A DNA stretch of 64,000 nucleotides from Kingdonia uniflora (GCA_014058105.1 JACGCM010002086.1:1-64000), one strand, 5' to 3'; positions 32,340 through 44,262 are shown, numbered from the stretch's first letter. Made by a program: numbers and translations. Notes: generated by a model not told the origin, from the sequence alone.

Positions 32340-33238
32340 TGTGTTTTTTTTTTGCTAGGCAAGCTGGGGGTTAAGGCAGACCCTAACCAGGTATCAATAT
32401 ATAAGCAAAACTATTACATTCTAATGTACATTTTCCTCAAAGCATCATCCTTTACAAAGATAATCAACTCAGTAGGCATGGAGCTCGGTCATTGTATCTT
32501 CCCCCATCAGGGCAGAGTAGGAAGCCAAGAAATCAGCCCCTTGGTTAGCCTCTCTAAATACATGGTCAATATCAAAAAAAGAGAAATTACTAATAAGAGC
32601 CATGATAGACTGGAGCAGTAGATAGTAGTGCCAAGGTTTCCTTCTTCCCCAAAATGTATCTCACTATTTATTTAGAGTCGGTCCTGACACAAAGCTAGCT
32701 TTGTGATGCTCACATCAATGGCATTAACCAGACCCCTTTCAATAGCCTTCAATTCTTTGGTAAACCACTTAGGTAGCCTCATTCATACCATGGTAGGCAA
32801 TCAACATAGTCCCAAGGATTTGAGGCACATGCATTTGCCGCTAAGGGTGCCCATTTCCCCGCTATGTTTTGTTTTGAGCCATAGGAGGCAGTAAACTTGG
32901 TGAACTCTGTAGTTTCTTTTTCGGCCCACACGGCCTAATATATCTCATTTCTTGCCTAAAAAAACATAGTCCCAAGGTGGTCTCCCAAAAGCCCTCCATA
33001 CCCTCCTCTATCTAAAGAATGTGCTCCATCAGTATTTAGCACACACCCCCTTTGCCATAGTGCACTCCATAAAATGGTGATTGTTGCTCTCTCTAGAAAA
33101 ATCATAGAAATGACATACAGATTGGGTAAGCACTTTCTTCCTCATAAGCCAATCTTGTGTGGCAAGAATACCTCTGCACAACTTCCAAGTAACAAACCCT
33201 TGTTTGAGAATGACCAAAGGACTCCGGCAGACTCTAGC
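32340..33238 (-). mobile_element. LINE remnant (zinc-finger and RNase H end)
   Basis: On the minus strand, 33217-33029 reads WKLCRGILATQDWLMRKK and then C and H residues typical of the zf-RVT domain at the end of plant LINE polyproteins. It is followed by disrupted RNase H-like sequence down to about 32340. It has many stops and frameshifts. The right edge is cut by the gypsy LTR at 33239. Confidence 0.6.
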
Positions 33239-34553
33239 TGATCCAGGAGGATCTGGGTCATTTTTTTAGACTTTTTTTAAAGTATAATAGACTCATTTTT
33301 GTTCAACGAAGAAACACCTGTCTGAGTGTTTTGTTCGAACAGACTTTTAGTCTGTAAAAATATGTTCGAATACACTTTTTTCTATTCTAACAAAGACTCG
33401 TTCGGTTCGAATAGAGGCGCGATCCAGCTTATTGTTTTAGATGTTTAAAGATATGATTGTCTTATTTTGTAACTAGGAACTTAAAACCCTCATAAAGAGG
33501 AAAGGCTAGGCAAGATAAAGTGATTTTAGATCAATCCAAGTTTTCATAAGAGAGACTTAGGGTTTTGAGAGTAATTCAATTAAAATCAAGTATTTGAACA
33601 ATTGAAGCTCTAAAAAATAAATTCTTCCGCCAATTTTTTGTTTGTTCTTCATTAATTCTTCAAATTAGGTTACTCTCGATTCGATTGTGAATTAAGTGGT
33701 ATCAGTTTTTCAGTAATAATTCTTGGGGGCATTATGGCTTATGGTCTCTACACGTGACCGACTCAAGCAAACGAAATGGAACCTAGTGAGTCCGTTGAAG
33801 ATTCACCAAAAACCTAACTCGAAGAAGAAGACAAATTTGGAGATGGGAGATTCTGAAGATCGACTCGTGACTTTAGAAACGAAGGTTTATGACCTAACTA
33901 CTACTCTATGGGAGTTGGTAGAGCAATTACGTCTCACGAACCTCACGAAAGCTTTCGCTTCGGTAAAACGGCGAGTACGTTTGAAGAAGAAAGAGGTTGC
34001 AGAGGAGGATAGAGACGAGGGTACCGAGGAGGTAGATAGTATTCTAGTGATACCAAATCCGTCGATGAGCGATCGGTTATTGGAAAGTCAATGAATCTTA
34101 TGCGTAATCTTCGTATAGATTTTAAAATTGAAATTCGGTATTCGACGGTTCAATCAATGCCGAGAAGTTGGATAATTGGTTAGATAGGTTAGAAACTTAT
34201 TTTCCGTTTATGAATACTTCAATACTCAAAAAATATGTTTTTCTACATTGAAATTCGCAAATCATGCATTCACGTGGTGGAGGTCCTATCGGAAACGTCA
34301 CGAAGTAGGAAGTTTGAGTTGGAAGGAAATCAAGGTATTAGTAAAAAAACAATTTTATCCGATTGGGTATGAATAAGAGAGATGGTTCAAATGGCATAAT
34401 TTACGCCAAAATTCTGAGCAATCCGTACAAAAGTACACTACGACGTTTCATAACCAAGCTTTAGTTTTGGACATCGATGTGGATTAGTATGAGGTGTTCA
34501 TGAAGTACACGGGAGGTTTGTCGGAGTCTTGATGTTGACTTAATAAATGGTGA
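33239..34553 (+). mobile_element. Truncated Ty3/gypsy element (LTR and gag start)
   Basis: The LTR starts TGATCCAGGAGGATCTGGGT and runs to about 33690. A primer-site-like TGGTATCAG follows at 33697. Gag begins with the frame at 33742-34094 (SEDRLVTLETKVYDLTTTLW), followed in broken frames by gypsy gag motifs (NWLDRLETYFP; AWWRSYRKRHE-like; Q-x3-Y). It ends at 34553, where a foldback element begins. It is dead, with no protease or pol. Confidence 0.65.
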
Positions 34554-34554
34554 T

Positions 34555-35045
34555 CTTGACTTAAGTCCTGATGTTTATATGGGTATTAGACTTAAGTCCC
34601 GTTATTAAGCAAAAAAACAATCTTAGTCCTCGATTTATAGTTTGACCAAGGTCAAGTGCAACAGTTCAAATCTGGCGATTGTTTGGCAAAGACTGAAATA
34701 CCCTGATGTTCAACACGTGCAAATCACGTGAAATGTTGTTTAAACTTAAATTTTGTTGACACGTGTCATTCATCCGACACTTCTAAATCAAACTTTAAAT
34801 TGGATTGTCTGATTACTACACAGTAAGTATCCTGAGGTTGTAGTGTATTATTTGATTTGTTTTAATTTAAATTCATAAATAGCAAAGTTGTCTTTAATAT
34901 TTGTTGATTTGGGTCAACTAGATCAATTGTAGTCAATTGTAGTTGACCTAGGTCAAACTACAAATCGAGGACTAAGATTGCTTTCTGGCTAAACAGCGGA
35001 ACTTAAGTCAAATATCCATATAAACATCATGACTTAAGTACAAAA
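34555..35045. mobile_element. Foldback element with about 100-bp inverted arms
   Basis: The left arm (CTTGACTTAAGTCCTGATGT to TTTGACCAAGGTCAA, about 34555-34660) is the inverse of about 34930-35045. The loop is about 270 bp and non-coding. It interrupts the gypsy gag. Confidence 0.75.
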
Positions 35046-36473
35046 AATCTTTTTATAAATATTGAGTATAGGCACAGTAATATAGCATCTATGGCAAGGT
35101 CTAGCTGATAGGCATGAAAAATCCCTATTTTTGTCCGTCAATTCACATTATCTAGGACCTTATTTTATGTTTCACTGAGCCTAATTAAGGTATGTTTAAC
35201 TATTGCAAGTAATAAGACAATTGCAACCAAGCCCAGTCTTAAAGCCTAATTTTTAAAATCTAAAGAGATGCTGGAGTTAGGTTAAGAGAGAGAGTTGTAA
35301 AAAGCCAGGGGAGTTTTCTTTTTATTTTACCATTTTTTATCTACCGCAGTTCTCATTTTTTTTTTCATGTAAACCATTTTCAATCAATGAAAACCAGTTT
35401 TAATTCACGATTTTGATCTTTACATTCTTGAGAACGAAACCTTCTATGTTTCAACACCCGATTTGATACGGATTATCACTAGCGTTCCTGTGGTAGACAT
35501 GCAAACCACAGTAATGCAAACGATCTTTATTAATTAGTTTGAGCTAGTGTGGTATTCATATGATAGTAATCGAAATTGGTGGTCTCGAGTAGGGTATTGT
35601 TGGATTACAACTTGGTCGAAGGCAGACATTATCTAAGGTATACTACCATTTATTATTTGTTGAGATATATATATATATATAAAAGAAATGCCAATAAATA
35701 TAATGATCTTAGAAGGAATTCTAATACAAAATTGTACATAATGTGGTACAATGGCTAAAAAATCTAGCTTATAACTTCAAGATTAAGTCGTAATATGATG
35801 TGAACATCTTTGTGATCGTTTCCCACATGTCTTTGTATTATTCATATTTTTCTTTAGTACTTAGGTTTGTTTCTATTCGGATATGGGGAGATATTTTAGG
35901 AGAGATATCCAAGGGTTCTAGGATATATAGGAGAGGGTGCAGCAAGTGTAATATTTTATTTGGTTATTGCCGAGAAAATTAAAAAAGTTTAGTTTATTGT
36001 TTTGTGTTTTATGTTTGAGTTTTAAAGTTTAGAAAACCCTAATTTTAGTTAGATTAACGTTTATCAATCCAAGTTCTTGTTTCCGCGACTCAGATTTACG
36101 TTATAATGTCTTCATGGATAATTAAGCTTTCTCTCAATGCCCTCCATCTTGGTACTAAGCATGTTCTGATCCATACTAGTATTGTAATTTGTTGGCTAAG
36201 ACCCCGTGAATATATATATAGTTTCGAACTCAACATGAATTTATCTCCTCAATGGTTTGTTAAGTGATGCTTTGACAAGAAAGAGCGACACCGCAAAGCA
36301 AATATAGAGAAATATGAGACAATGCCTTACTAAGCTTACAAGACTATCAATAAAATTACAAAATCTGATCACGGAAGGAACAACAAGCTTATTCTATAAG
36401 CAAGAAGAACCATACTTATATGCATCCTGCTTGTTGAATCGCACCCTTCACGTCACTTGTCGTCATCATTTGC
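35046..36473. other. Intergenic, no supported gene
   Basis: AT-rich with a short (AT)n run near 35665-35680. Parts around 35400-35560 resemble an LTR edge but without a matching partner. I see no gene. Confidence 0.35.
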
Positions 36474-36755
36474 TCATTCTCTTTTTTCAGGTTCAGAAAC
36501 TTCCCCTTCAACAACAAGGCCAGGTCCACCTTTGCACCGGGTAGCTTTACTGCAACCTCTAGTCGGAGGGTTTGACGGTGGGGGTAAACAACGTCCCCTG
36601 CCCCTGCCCCTGCCCCTGCCCTTACAACGTGGCCTATTCTTCCCAAGAGCTGGGTTGCTGAGGAAAACATCTTCATCAGCATTTGCATTCTCCATTAGGA
36701 TGGAGAAAACAAGGAGTGCAGCAATCAACAGTATCAGTACCTTGTTCATGGCCAT
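36474..36755 (-). CDS. RALF-like peptide with Gly-Arg run, copy 7
   Basis: 93 residues, intronless. The signal peptide MAMNKVLILLIAALLV (residues 1-26) is followed by DEDVFLSNPALGKNRPRC, where FLSNPAL corresponds to the YISY-x-x-L segment. Between the first and second Cys there are 11 residues made almost entirely of Gly-Arg, encoded by a hexanucleotide run. Then come an 11-residue spacer ending PPTRGC, five residues and the fourth Cys (SKATRC), followed by an acidic tail. Cysteine spacing after the second Cys is standard RALF. The repeat makes the loop strongly basic and possibly length-variable. TATA box at 36819-36825. It lies between two gypsy-type LTRs (33239 and 37333). Confidence 0.83.
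   Translation of the reverse strand: MAMNKVLILLIAALLVFSILMENANADEDVFLSNPALGKNRPRCKGRGRGRGRGRCLPPPSNPPTRGCSKATRCKGGPGLVVEGEVSEPEKRE
36595..36618 (-). repeat. Coding hexanucleotide microsatellite (CCCCTG)4
   Basis: Four perfect CCCCTG units on +, plus imperfect edges, encode the Gly-Arg run of RALF copy 7. Confidence 0.9.
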
Positions 36756-36818
36756 TGCTAGAAATTGTTAAACACGGATTTGTACGTATTTGATTATTGT
36801 TGACAACTATTTCTGTTG

Positions 36819-36825
36819 ATTTATA
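36819..36825 (-). promoter_or_regulatory. TATA box of RALF copy 7
   Basis: TATAAAT on the minus strand, 64 bp upstream of the ATG at 36755, in the context CTCCCTATAAATC as in the other copies. Confidence 0.65.
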
Positions 36826-36829
36826 GGGA

Positions 36830-37332
36830 GAGGTTACATACTAAAAATAGTTTGGTCAAGGACGAACCACTCAGTTTTCCCGCAGAATTCAGCCATAAAA
36901 AAGAAGAAGCTCGTAATTATACTTGGATTCCCACAAATAGCTCAAACTGTTTAGAAGTTTTGGTTAAAACCAGATTGAGATTATGAGACAAATAAACATC
37001 ACATATTTACGCCTAATATTTGAAGGTTTCAACATGTTTGCAAATGTGCTAAAAATAGATCATAAAGGAATTAAGGCTCCAATAGCATTCGTTAGTTTCG
37101 AACACATTAATCACTATTAGGCCTTACGTTGTTGTAGACTTATACCCATGCCATGCTTCCTTGTGTTACAGATCATGTCATACCAATGTATGCTTTCGTA
37201 AATACCTCTAGGCTTTAGCTGTAACCTATTGAACACAGATAGTGCAATAGCCAATGCAGTTGTCTTATGTAAAGCAACATTTCAAGGTTTCCTTATAATT
37301 TGTTGAAATGTTGTAATTATATGATACACCCC
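36830..37332. other. Spacer upstream of RALF copy 7
   Basis: Unrecognised sequence; nothing coding is supported. Confidence 0.35.
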
Positions 37333-37745
37333 TGATCCAGGAGGATCGAGAGAGTTTTTTTTTAAGTTTTTATGAAAAATTGTCCAAGTCGTTTGAATGA
37401 GATTTGGAGTCGTTCGAACGACTTGAGTTCTATTCGAATAGTAAAAGTTTGGAGTGTTTAGTCTGTTCAAATACATTTGTTTCTGTGTTCAAACAGATGC
37501 GCGATTCAGCCTATTATTAGGGAGTTTAAAGGCATAATTGTCCTATTTTATAACTAGGAACTTGTAATCCTTATAAAATGGGCAGGGCTAGACAAGATTA
37601 GATCAATCAAAGTTCTGAGAGAGAGACTTGAGGCTTGAGAGGAATTTGATTGTAATCGATTGATTTGAGCAATTGAAACTCTAAAAGGGATTTCTCCCAA
37701 ACAATTTGTGTGTTCTTCGTACAATTATTCGTTTTTAGTACAAAT
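37333..37745 (+). mobile_element. Gypsy-type LTR, solo or remnant
   Basis: It begins TGATCCAGGAGGATCGAGAG and follows the same order of blocks as the LTR at 33239 (GCGCGATCCAGC versus GCGCGATTCAGC; TAACTAGGAACTT in both). The two are clearly diverged from each other. It ends near AGTACAAATTGGTGGCATAG. No gag follows, so it is a solo LTR or a broken end. Confidence 0.6.
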
Positions 37746-37989
37746 TGGTGGCATAGTCTCGGACTCTCAGACGTATAAACTAACCACTGTTGGGTAATTA
37801 CTTTGCTCATACATAACACACACACACATACTTGAAGACTGAGTAGCTTGTCCAAAAAACAACACTTTTGGTCCGTCGACAAAGGTTTCGACGAATGCAA
37901 CTTAATGTCGTTCTTTCTTCCCCTCCAAGAACAATTTGTTTCCCTCTAAAAAAACTCTCTCTCTATCTCGGTTTCAAGCTGATACAGAG

Positions 37990-40900
37990 ATGTTGGTATC
38001 TAGGGTTTCAAGAGCAGTGTTGAATCATTGCAGAGTTCATGTTTCATCTCCACGACAAATCTCCCCAATTTTCACTAACAGTTACCATTCGATTCGTGGA
38101 TCGCTCAACCAGGTACAATTTAGTAGACAAAATTGTTTCTTTAGAGTTTATGCTGTTGGGGTTTAATGGGGGTTTAGTGTTTAGTTCAAATTCATGAGGG
38201 GTTTTAGTTAAAGTTGTAATTTTGATGTTGTTTGGGACTATTTGGTTTCTGGGTGATTGGTAGACTTGATGTATGATAGGTGTAATTGGAACTAGAGGGC
38301 AAAAAAATCTGGTTTAGTTGCAGTTTAGGTTGATTGGGGTTTTGGGTTTAAGACAATTTTGGTGTATTAGCTTCAAATAACGAGTTTTGTGTTATTTGGT
38401 AGTTTCAGTAATCAGTACTTTTGTTGATTGAGTTTTAGGATTTATTGAGAGCATGAAAATCATTGGACATAGTTCTGCATGGGCGTCGAGATAAATGCTA
38501 CTTATAATTATCAAAAATATAATTGTTTCGTGAAATTTTTGCGTTTATTGAAGACAGAATGTGTATTTTGTTGATTATTCCGAAGGACTAATAAGGTTAG
38601 CTAGTATTTGAATATGTTAGTGATATAATAGTATTTTGGATTAAGCACGTCGAGATAAATGTTACTTATAATTATCAAAAATGTATTGGTTTCGTGAAAT
38701 CTCTGCGTTTATTGGAGACAAAATGTGTGTTTTGTTGATTATTTTGAAGGACTAATATTTTCATAAAAATAATCCGAAGGACTAAAAAGGTTAAACAGTA
38801 TTTGAATATGTTGTTGATGAAATGTTATTTGGGTGGACATGTCTATTGGTTTAACAAACTGAGGTATCAGATTTATTAATTATTTCGGCCCAGTAAATTT
38901 GATATATCCGTCTAGTATATCAACATTAGTCGAGCTTCTGTATAGTGTAATAATGGGAAACTTTTGAATTGTTTCCTTTAATTCGGACTACGAGTGTTAT
39001 TGTAACTTATATAGTCAAGCTTCTGCCAGTGGTCTCCCCTCCAGACGGCTTTGCTGAATCATCCAGTTATTAATACCAGCGCAGCTCATCAATTTTGGTA
39101 CTCATCCTCTGCATCACCTCAACATACAGACAAAGAACCAGTTACAAATAGTGAAGCTTCTGCAAATGCTAAAGTCATTATTGATGGAGATAGTGAAAAG
39201 GAAGATACAGGTTCTACTTCAGATCCTAAACTATCCCAATCTGTGAGGGGGAAAAGGAGGAGAGGGAGAAATACTAAACGAACTACATTTTCTGATTCAG
39301 ATTCAGAGAGTGATCTATCTTTTGATGATCTTGTAAAGCTTGCTGCTGAAAAGGATGAATTACTGAAGTTAAAGTGCAAGGAGATTGAGCAAATGAAAGA
39401 TAAATTACTCAGAAGCTATGCCGAGATCGAAAATGTCATGTATAGAACGAAACGTGAAGCAGAGAACTCCAAAAAGTTTGCAATACAGGTCAGTTTCTCG
39501 TAGTAGTCTTTAATTATGGTTGATAGTTCTCCCTTGCAGGTTCATATATACTTTATTTAAAGCCAACTAGCAATCTCACATCCCACAAATATCCTTTACA
39601 CAGAAAGTTCAATTTGGCATCCTAAATTCATTCAAAATAAGGCGAAAATATAAGTCAATAACATAAAAATTGAATGTCGAATAAGAAAATTAAACTAAAG
39701 TACATAAATTGTGATGATACAAAACAATTTTCTGAGAATAAGTACGTCAATAAAACCGAATAAAATGCATATGGAGTATGAATGATTAGTTTTTGCAAAG
39801 TTACCTGAGCATCAAACATCCCCTTAAAATAAAAGACACATTTTACACGCTTTATGATAAAAATGTAAATCTCATTGTGATAATATGATTTATGCGGCAG
39901 ATTGTTAACTACCAATTAAATGCTTTATGCACGATTGGTGACATGTGCATTGGTCAGAGTGGGGGAATTACTTGCAACTTAAATCGTAGGGCATAGAACA
40001 ATGGCGTGGCCAATCCCCTCTTGATTTGTAGTTCGAGAAAAAAAATGGCAAGATTGGACATGAGGGTCCCTCTGGTTTTGATGCAGTAAGTGGCAGATCC
40101 CCCTTGACTAGAAGGTCTATGATGGTGATAGGTTGAAAATGGAAAATCCTTTGGTTGCATTTTTTTAGGACATGCACTTAGTTTGTGTTCTCGGTTGACC
40201 ACTAGAGTTCCCACCACATATCAACTGTGGTTTTTTGTTGGCCATGAAAATTGTTACTCTCATATCCCACATACCTAATGGCAAAAAAAATGTGTAACCA
40301 AAGTTGGGCGTAGATAACAATGAACAGAAATGCATGTTTCTGCACTACATGTAAGTGATGCATGACCTGAATGAATCCTTGGAATCTCTTGACTGTTTGT
40401 GGTCCTTTAGCTAAAAGAGTGGCAAATTGTCAAAGCCTCCCAAAACAGATTGACACCAAAACCAACGAAAAATGGTCCCTGAGCAAAATTTAATCCCACC
40501 CTAGATTCATAAATGACAATATCTGTTGACGCTCAGCCACTGGAATCTCTCCCACGCACACAGCGAAAGAATACCAAGTTGCTTGCAACTTGCAGTCTTT
40601 AATTATGATAGATACAAAGCACACATCTAGTTTTATGCTAGGTAACGACACGGATGCAAGTGTCGGAAACGGCAGAAAATAAAAAAAGTACCTTGTAAAT
40701 AGTGTTGAGAATGTGTGTCCGATTTAAATTCGATTCATGGTACAAGGTTGTTAAACTTTATTTAGCTAGTCAGGCTGTAAGCTCGATATGATTTGTTATA
40801 AAGAAAGATGTAACCACTGGCAAGATATCTAGCGTGATAGATAACTATGAGCTTATATCTACTGACCAGTATCACATTCAGTAGACCTGAACCGTAGAAA

Positions 40901-42476
40901 CACGTGGAATATATTTTGTGATCAAGAACACCGTTATTAATTGTATCAGATAAAGATGTGTAGGTATTCTTTTTTTCTTTTCTTTTAATGAAATGAAAAG
41001 ATTCATAAACCCTCAGTCATTCACTTTGAAACAAGTTGATCTATGAATAACTTTATTAGATTATAAATATATTTCATGCATGAACTTAGAAACTGAGATG
41101 ATACACAAAATAACTTTACGGAAGATGTCATCTCTTTAATATAATTTTTTTTATTGACTTGATGAATGCAAACTTCATAGCAACTCTCTGTATATCAATT
41201 GCAGAGCTTCGCCAAGGCCCTGTTAGATGTTGCTGACAATCTGGCAAGAGCTTCTACAGTCGTTAAAGATAACTTTTCCAAAATTGACACATCTAAAGAC
41301 GGTGCTGGAGCTATCCCACTTTTAAAAACGCTTTTGGAAGGTGTTGAAATGACAGAGAAACAGCTCGCGGAGGTAACATATACTCTTACACTTGAACTTG
41401 AATTAACATAATTATTATTACGTGCATTCACAACTATTGGTGTGTGTGTGGGGGGGGGGGGTGTTATGGTACTCTATACTGAGTTGTAACAGTGTCCTGC
41501 ACAATAATTTGTTAAAGAGCGTGAGGAACTACCTTTCTTGAACGTCGAGTGTGTACACTTTTTCTATTGCAAATATTGAGCACAAATGGGGAGCGATTTT
41601 TTTTAATACCGTTTCTACTCAGAATTTATACTTGAATTTGGGGAAAGTATTCCAATTTTCTCTTACCTTTTTCTTGGACTCTTTCGACTTTCCAGAGACT
41701 GACTGGAAATGCTCTAATGTAGCTCTCTTTTCATGCTGATCCAAGATGATCACATCTTTTTTTGGTTGAATGATCTCATTTTTTTATTATTGTGATATCA
41801 ACTTCTTTTCCCGAACCCCATTGTACTTAATAGCCTTTTGGATTCTTTCAGGCGTTTAAAAAGTTTGGAGTGGAGCAGTTTGATCCTTTAAATGAGCAGT
41901 TTGATCCAAACAGTCACCATGCGCTCTTTCAAGTAGCTGATGCTTCTAAGCCTCCAGGCACTGTTGCTGTTGTTCTTAAGGTATGAACTTGATGAATCAA
42001 ATAAATTTTTGTCTGCATGTGAGTTGTATGAGTCATTAAAAAAAAGTTCAAATTTGTAAGAATCTATATTCTCTTCAAGTTGTGGATGTTAGTTAAGAAA
42101 CATAACACTAAAGGATATGTCTATACTTTAGTTATAATGTGAGACATGAATGATAGGAAAAGCTTAGCTAATCCAATGGTTAGCAATTTCTGAATTACCC
42201 GGAAAGATTTCCAGTGTTGCAAGCAAAGCCTATAACATTCCTTCATTTTTCAATTACTATTTACAGTAGTTTTGCAGTAGTAATCATGGTTATTTAACTG
42301 ACTGATTGTTGATATAACTAACTAAAATAGTAAACAATTTTCACCTGTACCAGTTAATATGCAATATTGTAAAAGCTAAGAATATTAACCTGCAGTATTT
42401 CCTTGTCTTGCAGCCGGGGTACATGCTCCACGATCGTATTCTCCGACCAGCTGAAGTTGGTGTCACTGAAGCATGA
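37990..42476 (+). CDS. MGE1: Mitochondrial GrpE co-chaperone (nucleotide exchange factor of Hsp70)
   Basis: Five exons, 37990-38112, 39045-39488, 41205-41372, 41852-41980 and 42414-42476, all in compatible phase, give 308 residues. The N-terminus is rich in Arg, Ser and His with no acidic residues, as in a mitochondrial presequence. An acidic, low-complexity linker follows. A long coiled coil (DDLVKLAAEKDELLKLK to YRTKREAENSKKFA) leads into the GrpE core (FAKALLDVADNLARA; LLEGVEMTEKQL). The beta domain ends with HHALFQ, GTVAVVLKPGY, L-x-RILRPAEVGV. GrpE releases ADP from Hsp70 during matrix protein import and folding. Exon 2 could start at 39030 instead (also in frame, adding five codons). 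Intron 1 contains a 164-bp tandem duplication. It is complete and intact. Confidence 0.93.
38484..38840. repeat. 164-bp tandem duplication in GrpE intron 1
   Basis: CGTCGAGATAAATG starts copies at 38484 and 38648. Both contain ACTTATAATTATCAAAAAT and TTTTGTTGATTATT. It is non-coding. Confidence 0.75.
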
Positions 42477-43510
42477 CCGAAAATCCTAGAACATGAAGGA
42501 CATGTTTGCAGTAAACTGTATTAGTTTTTCTTCACTTGGTTCATTTCTGCGGAAAATTGTATAATGTGAGAGAATCAATAAGATTATGTCCTAGTTTTAA
42601 ATTTTAAGGAAGCAAGTTTATAAGAAAGCATTCTCAAATGTCGTTTCTTGCTAGCTTATGTCTTTAATTCTATCAGAGCTGGATGAGAACATAATCTTAC
42701 AGTAACATGGTTGTATTTTTACTTGGCTCTACTAAAACTGAAATCTTTCGCATATAATTCTACAAAAAAATCACACAACCTTCAAAGCATTTGCAGCAGC
42801 TATGTGAAGGATGATGTGGCAAGGTGGATTGTATCCTTCACCTTGCTCCACCTTCAATCCACCCACAACAGCTAGGTGGATTGGCTGAGCTGTCCACCCC
42901 AAAACCGCCTTGAGGGTGGATTGATGACCCGTAGTTCTGCACTGGCGGGTAGACAATAAACCAATTATATTATGACACTTGTCAAGATTTAAGAGGCTCT
43001 CATTAGGAATTTTACACGTGGCAAGATAGTGGAAAGTTGGAGTGATATAGCTACACAACAACAAGAAGTAAGTTAACAGAAATTTCGTCTATATAAAGCC
43101 TCCAATCTCTCATTAGGGTTTCATATATCAAATGTAGGCTCTTTTCTTTTTAGGGTATAATTTAGATTTGTTGAGATTAGGGTTTGTGTGTTATGATAAT
43201 TGTAGATGTTTGATAGCTACATTGTACCAAGATTTGGGTGAAAACAATATTACCTCTAATCTTGATTTTGGCCTAAACGGCTGTAGCGAAATAAATCTAA
43301 AACGTAGAGAGAAGTTTACTGGCCGGTCGTCGTGAGATTTAATCTCAATCGTCGGATCTGCTTACCGAATTTCTTACATTTTCTTTTATTTATACATTTT
43401 ATAAATGTAATTAAATCATATGGGAACATTTACTAATCACCTAAGATATAGTAGACCATTTAGGTTTTCTTCCTAATTGATGCTTAAGCACAATTACAAA
43501 GCATTTGGTG
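42477..43510. other. Intergenic after GrpE
   Basis: It contains the GrpE 3' end and an unrecognised segment with several copies of GGTGGATTG in both orientations (42810-42935). A stretch at 43080-43140 with TATATAAAGCC could be an unrelated core promoter, but no gene follows. Confidence 0.35.
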
Positions 43511-43519
43511 TCAAGGTGA

Positions 43520-44262
43520 ATTATGCCCATTGAGTAGGCATTTTAGAAGAAAAAAATCAAATTTAAACGAAACTAGCCAAATGATTGGGCATTTAGCAAA
43601 AATCCAAAACTAGCCGAATAATATGGCATCTATTTTCCTATATGCCATATGATTCGGCATTTAAGAAAAAGATCATTTAAACGAACAAACTGAATGATTT
43701 GGCTTTTTTTATGTATGCCAATTGAATCGCCATTAACAAAAACACAGCCGAATGATTTGACTTTTATTCTCAAGTAAGCTAAATTTTTCGGCATCTAGCA
43801 AAAATTTGGCTTAAGTTCAAATATGCCGAATGATTTATCATTTAAGTTAAAAATGCCAAATAATTCGGCATTTCACAAATCCAATCTAATCAAAGATGTG
43901 GCTTAGAGGATAAATAAGCCAAATGAATAGACATTTAACATAAACCCATTTAATCAAACAAATTCGGCATTTGGATTAAAATATGGCAAATGATCGAGCA
44001 TTTCACCAAAAACCCATCTATTCAAAATAGCCGAATAATTTGGCTTTTAAGTTTTTTTAAAATAAAACATGCCATTTTAAGAATAAAATTAGCTAAATGT
44101 TTTGGCATTTTCGCTGAATCCCTTTGAATAATATTAGCTAAATGTTTGCCATTTTAAGTAAACCAACACATAAATACATGTTTGCCATTTAGGGTCGTTG
44201 CGACTTTTGGCGTTGTTGATTTTTGTTTCACCAAAGAGAGCCGAACTATTTGGCCTTTCTTA
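43520..44262. repeat. Degenerate array of GCC(G/A)AAT...ATT(C/T)GGC palindromes
   Basis: Around 18 loosely spaced copies (20-50 bp apart) of a motif like GCCGAATGATTTGGCATTT, each an imperfect palindrome, are separated by A-rich spacers. Clear copies are near 43574, 43612, 43652, 43746, 43854, 44030 and 44240. It has no coding capacity. Confidence 0.75.

Noticed and set aside
36314..36771. Overlapping frames on both strands around RALF copy 7
   Set aside because: They are shadows of the real minus-strand frame with its signal peptide and cysteines.
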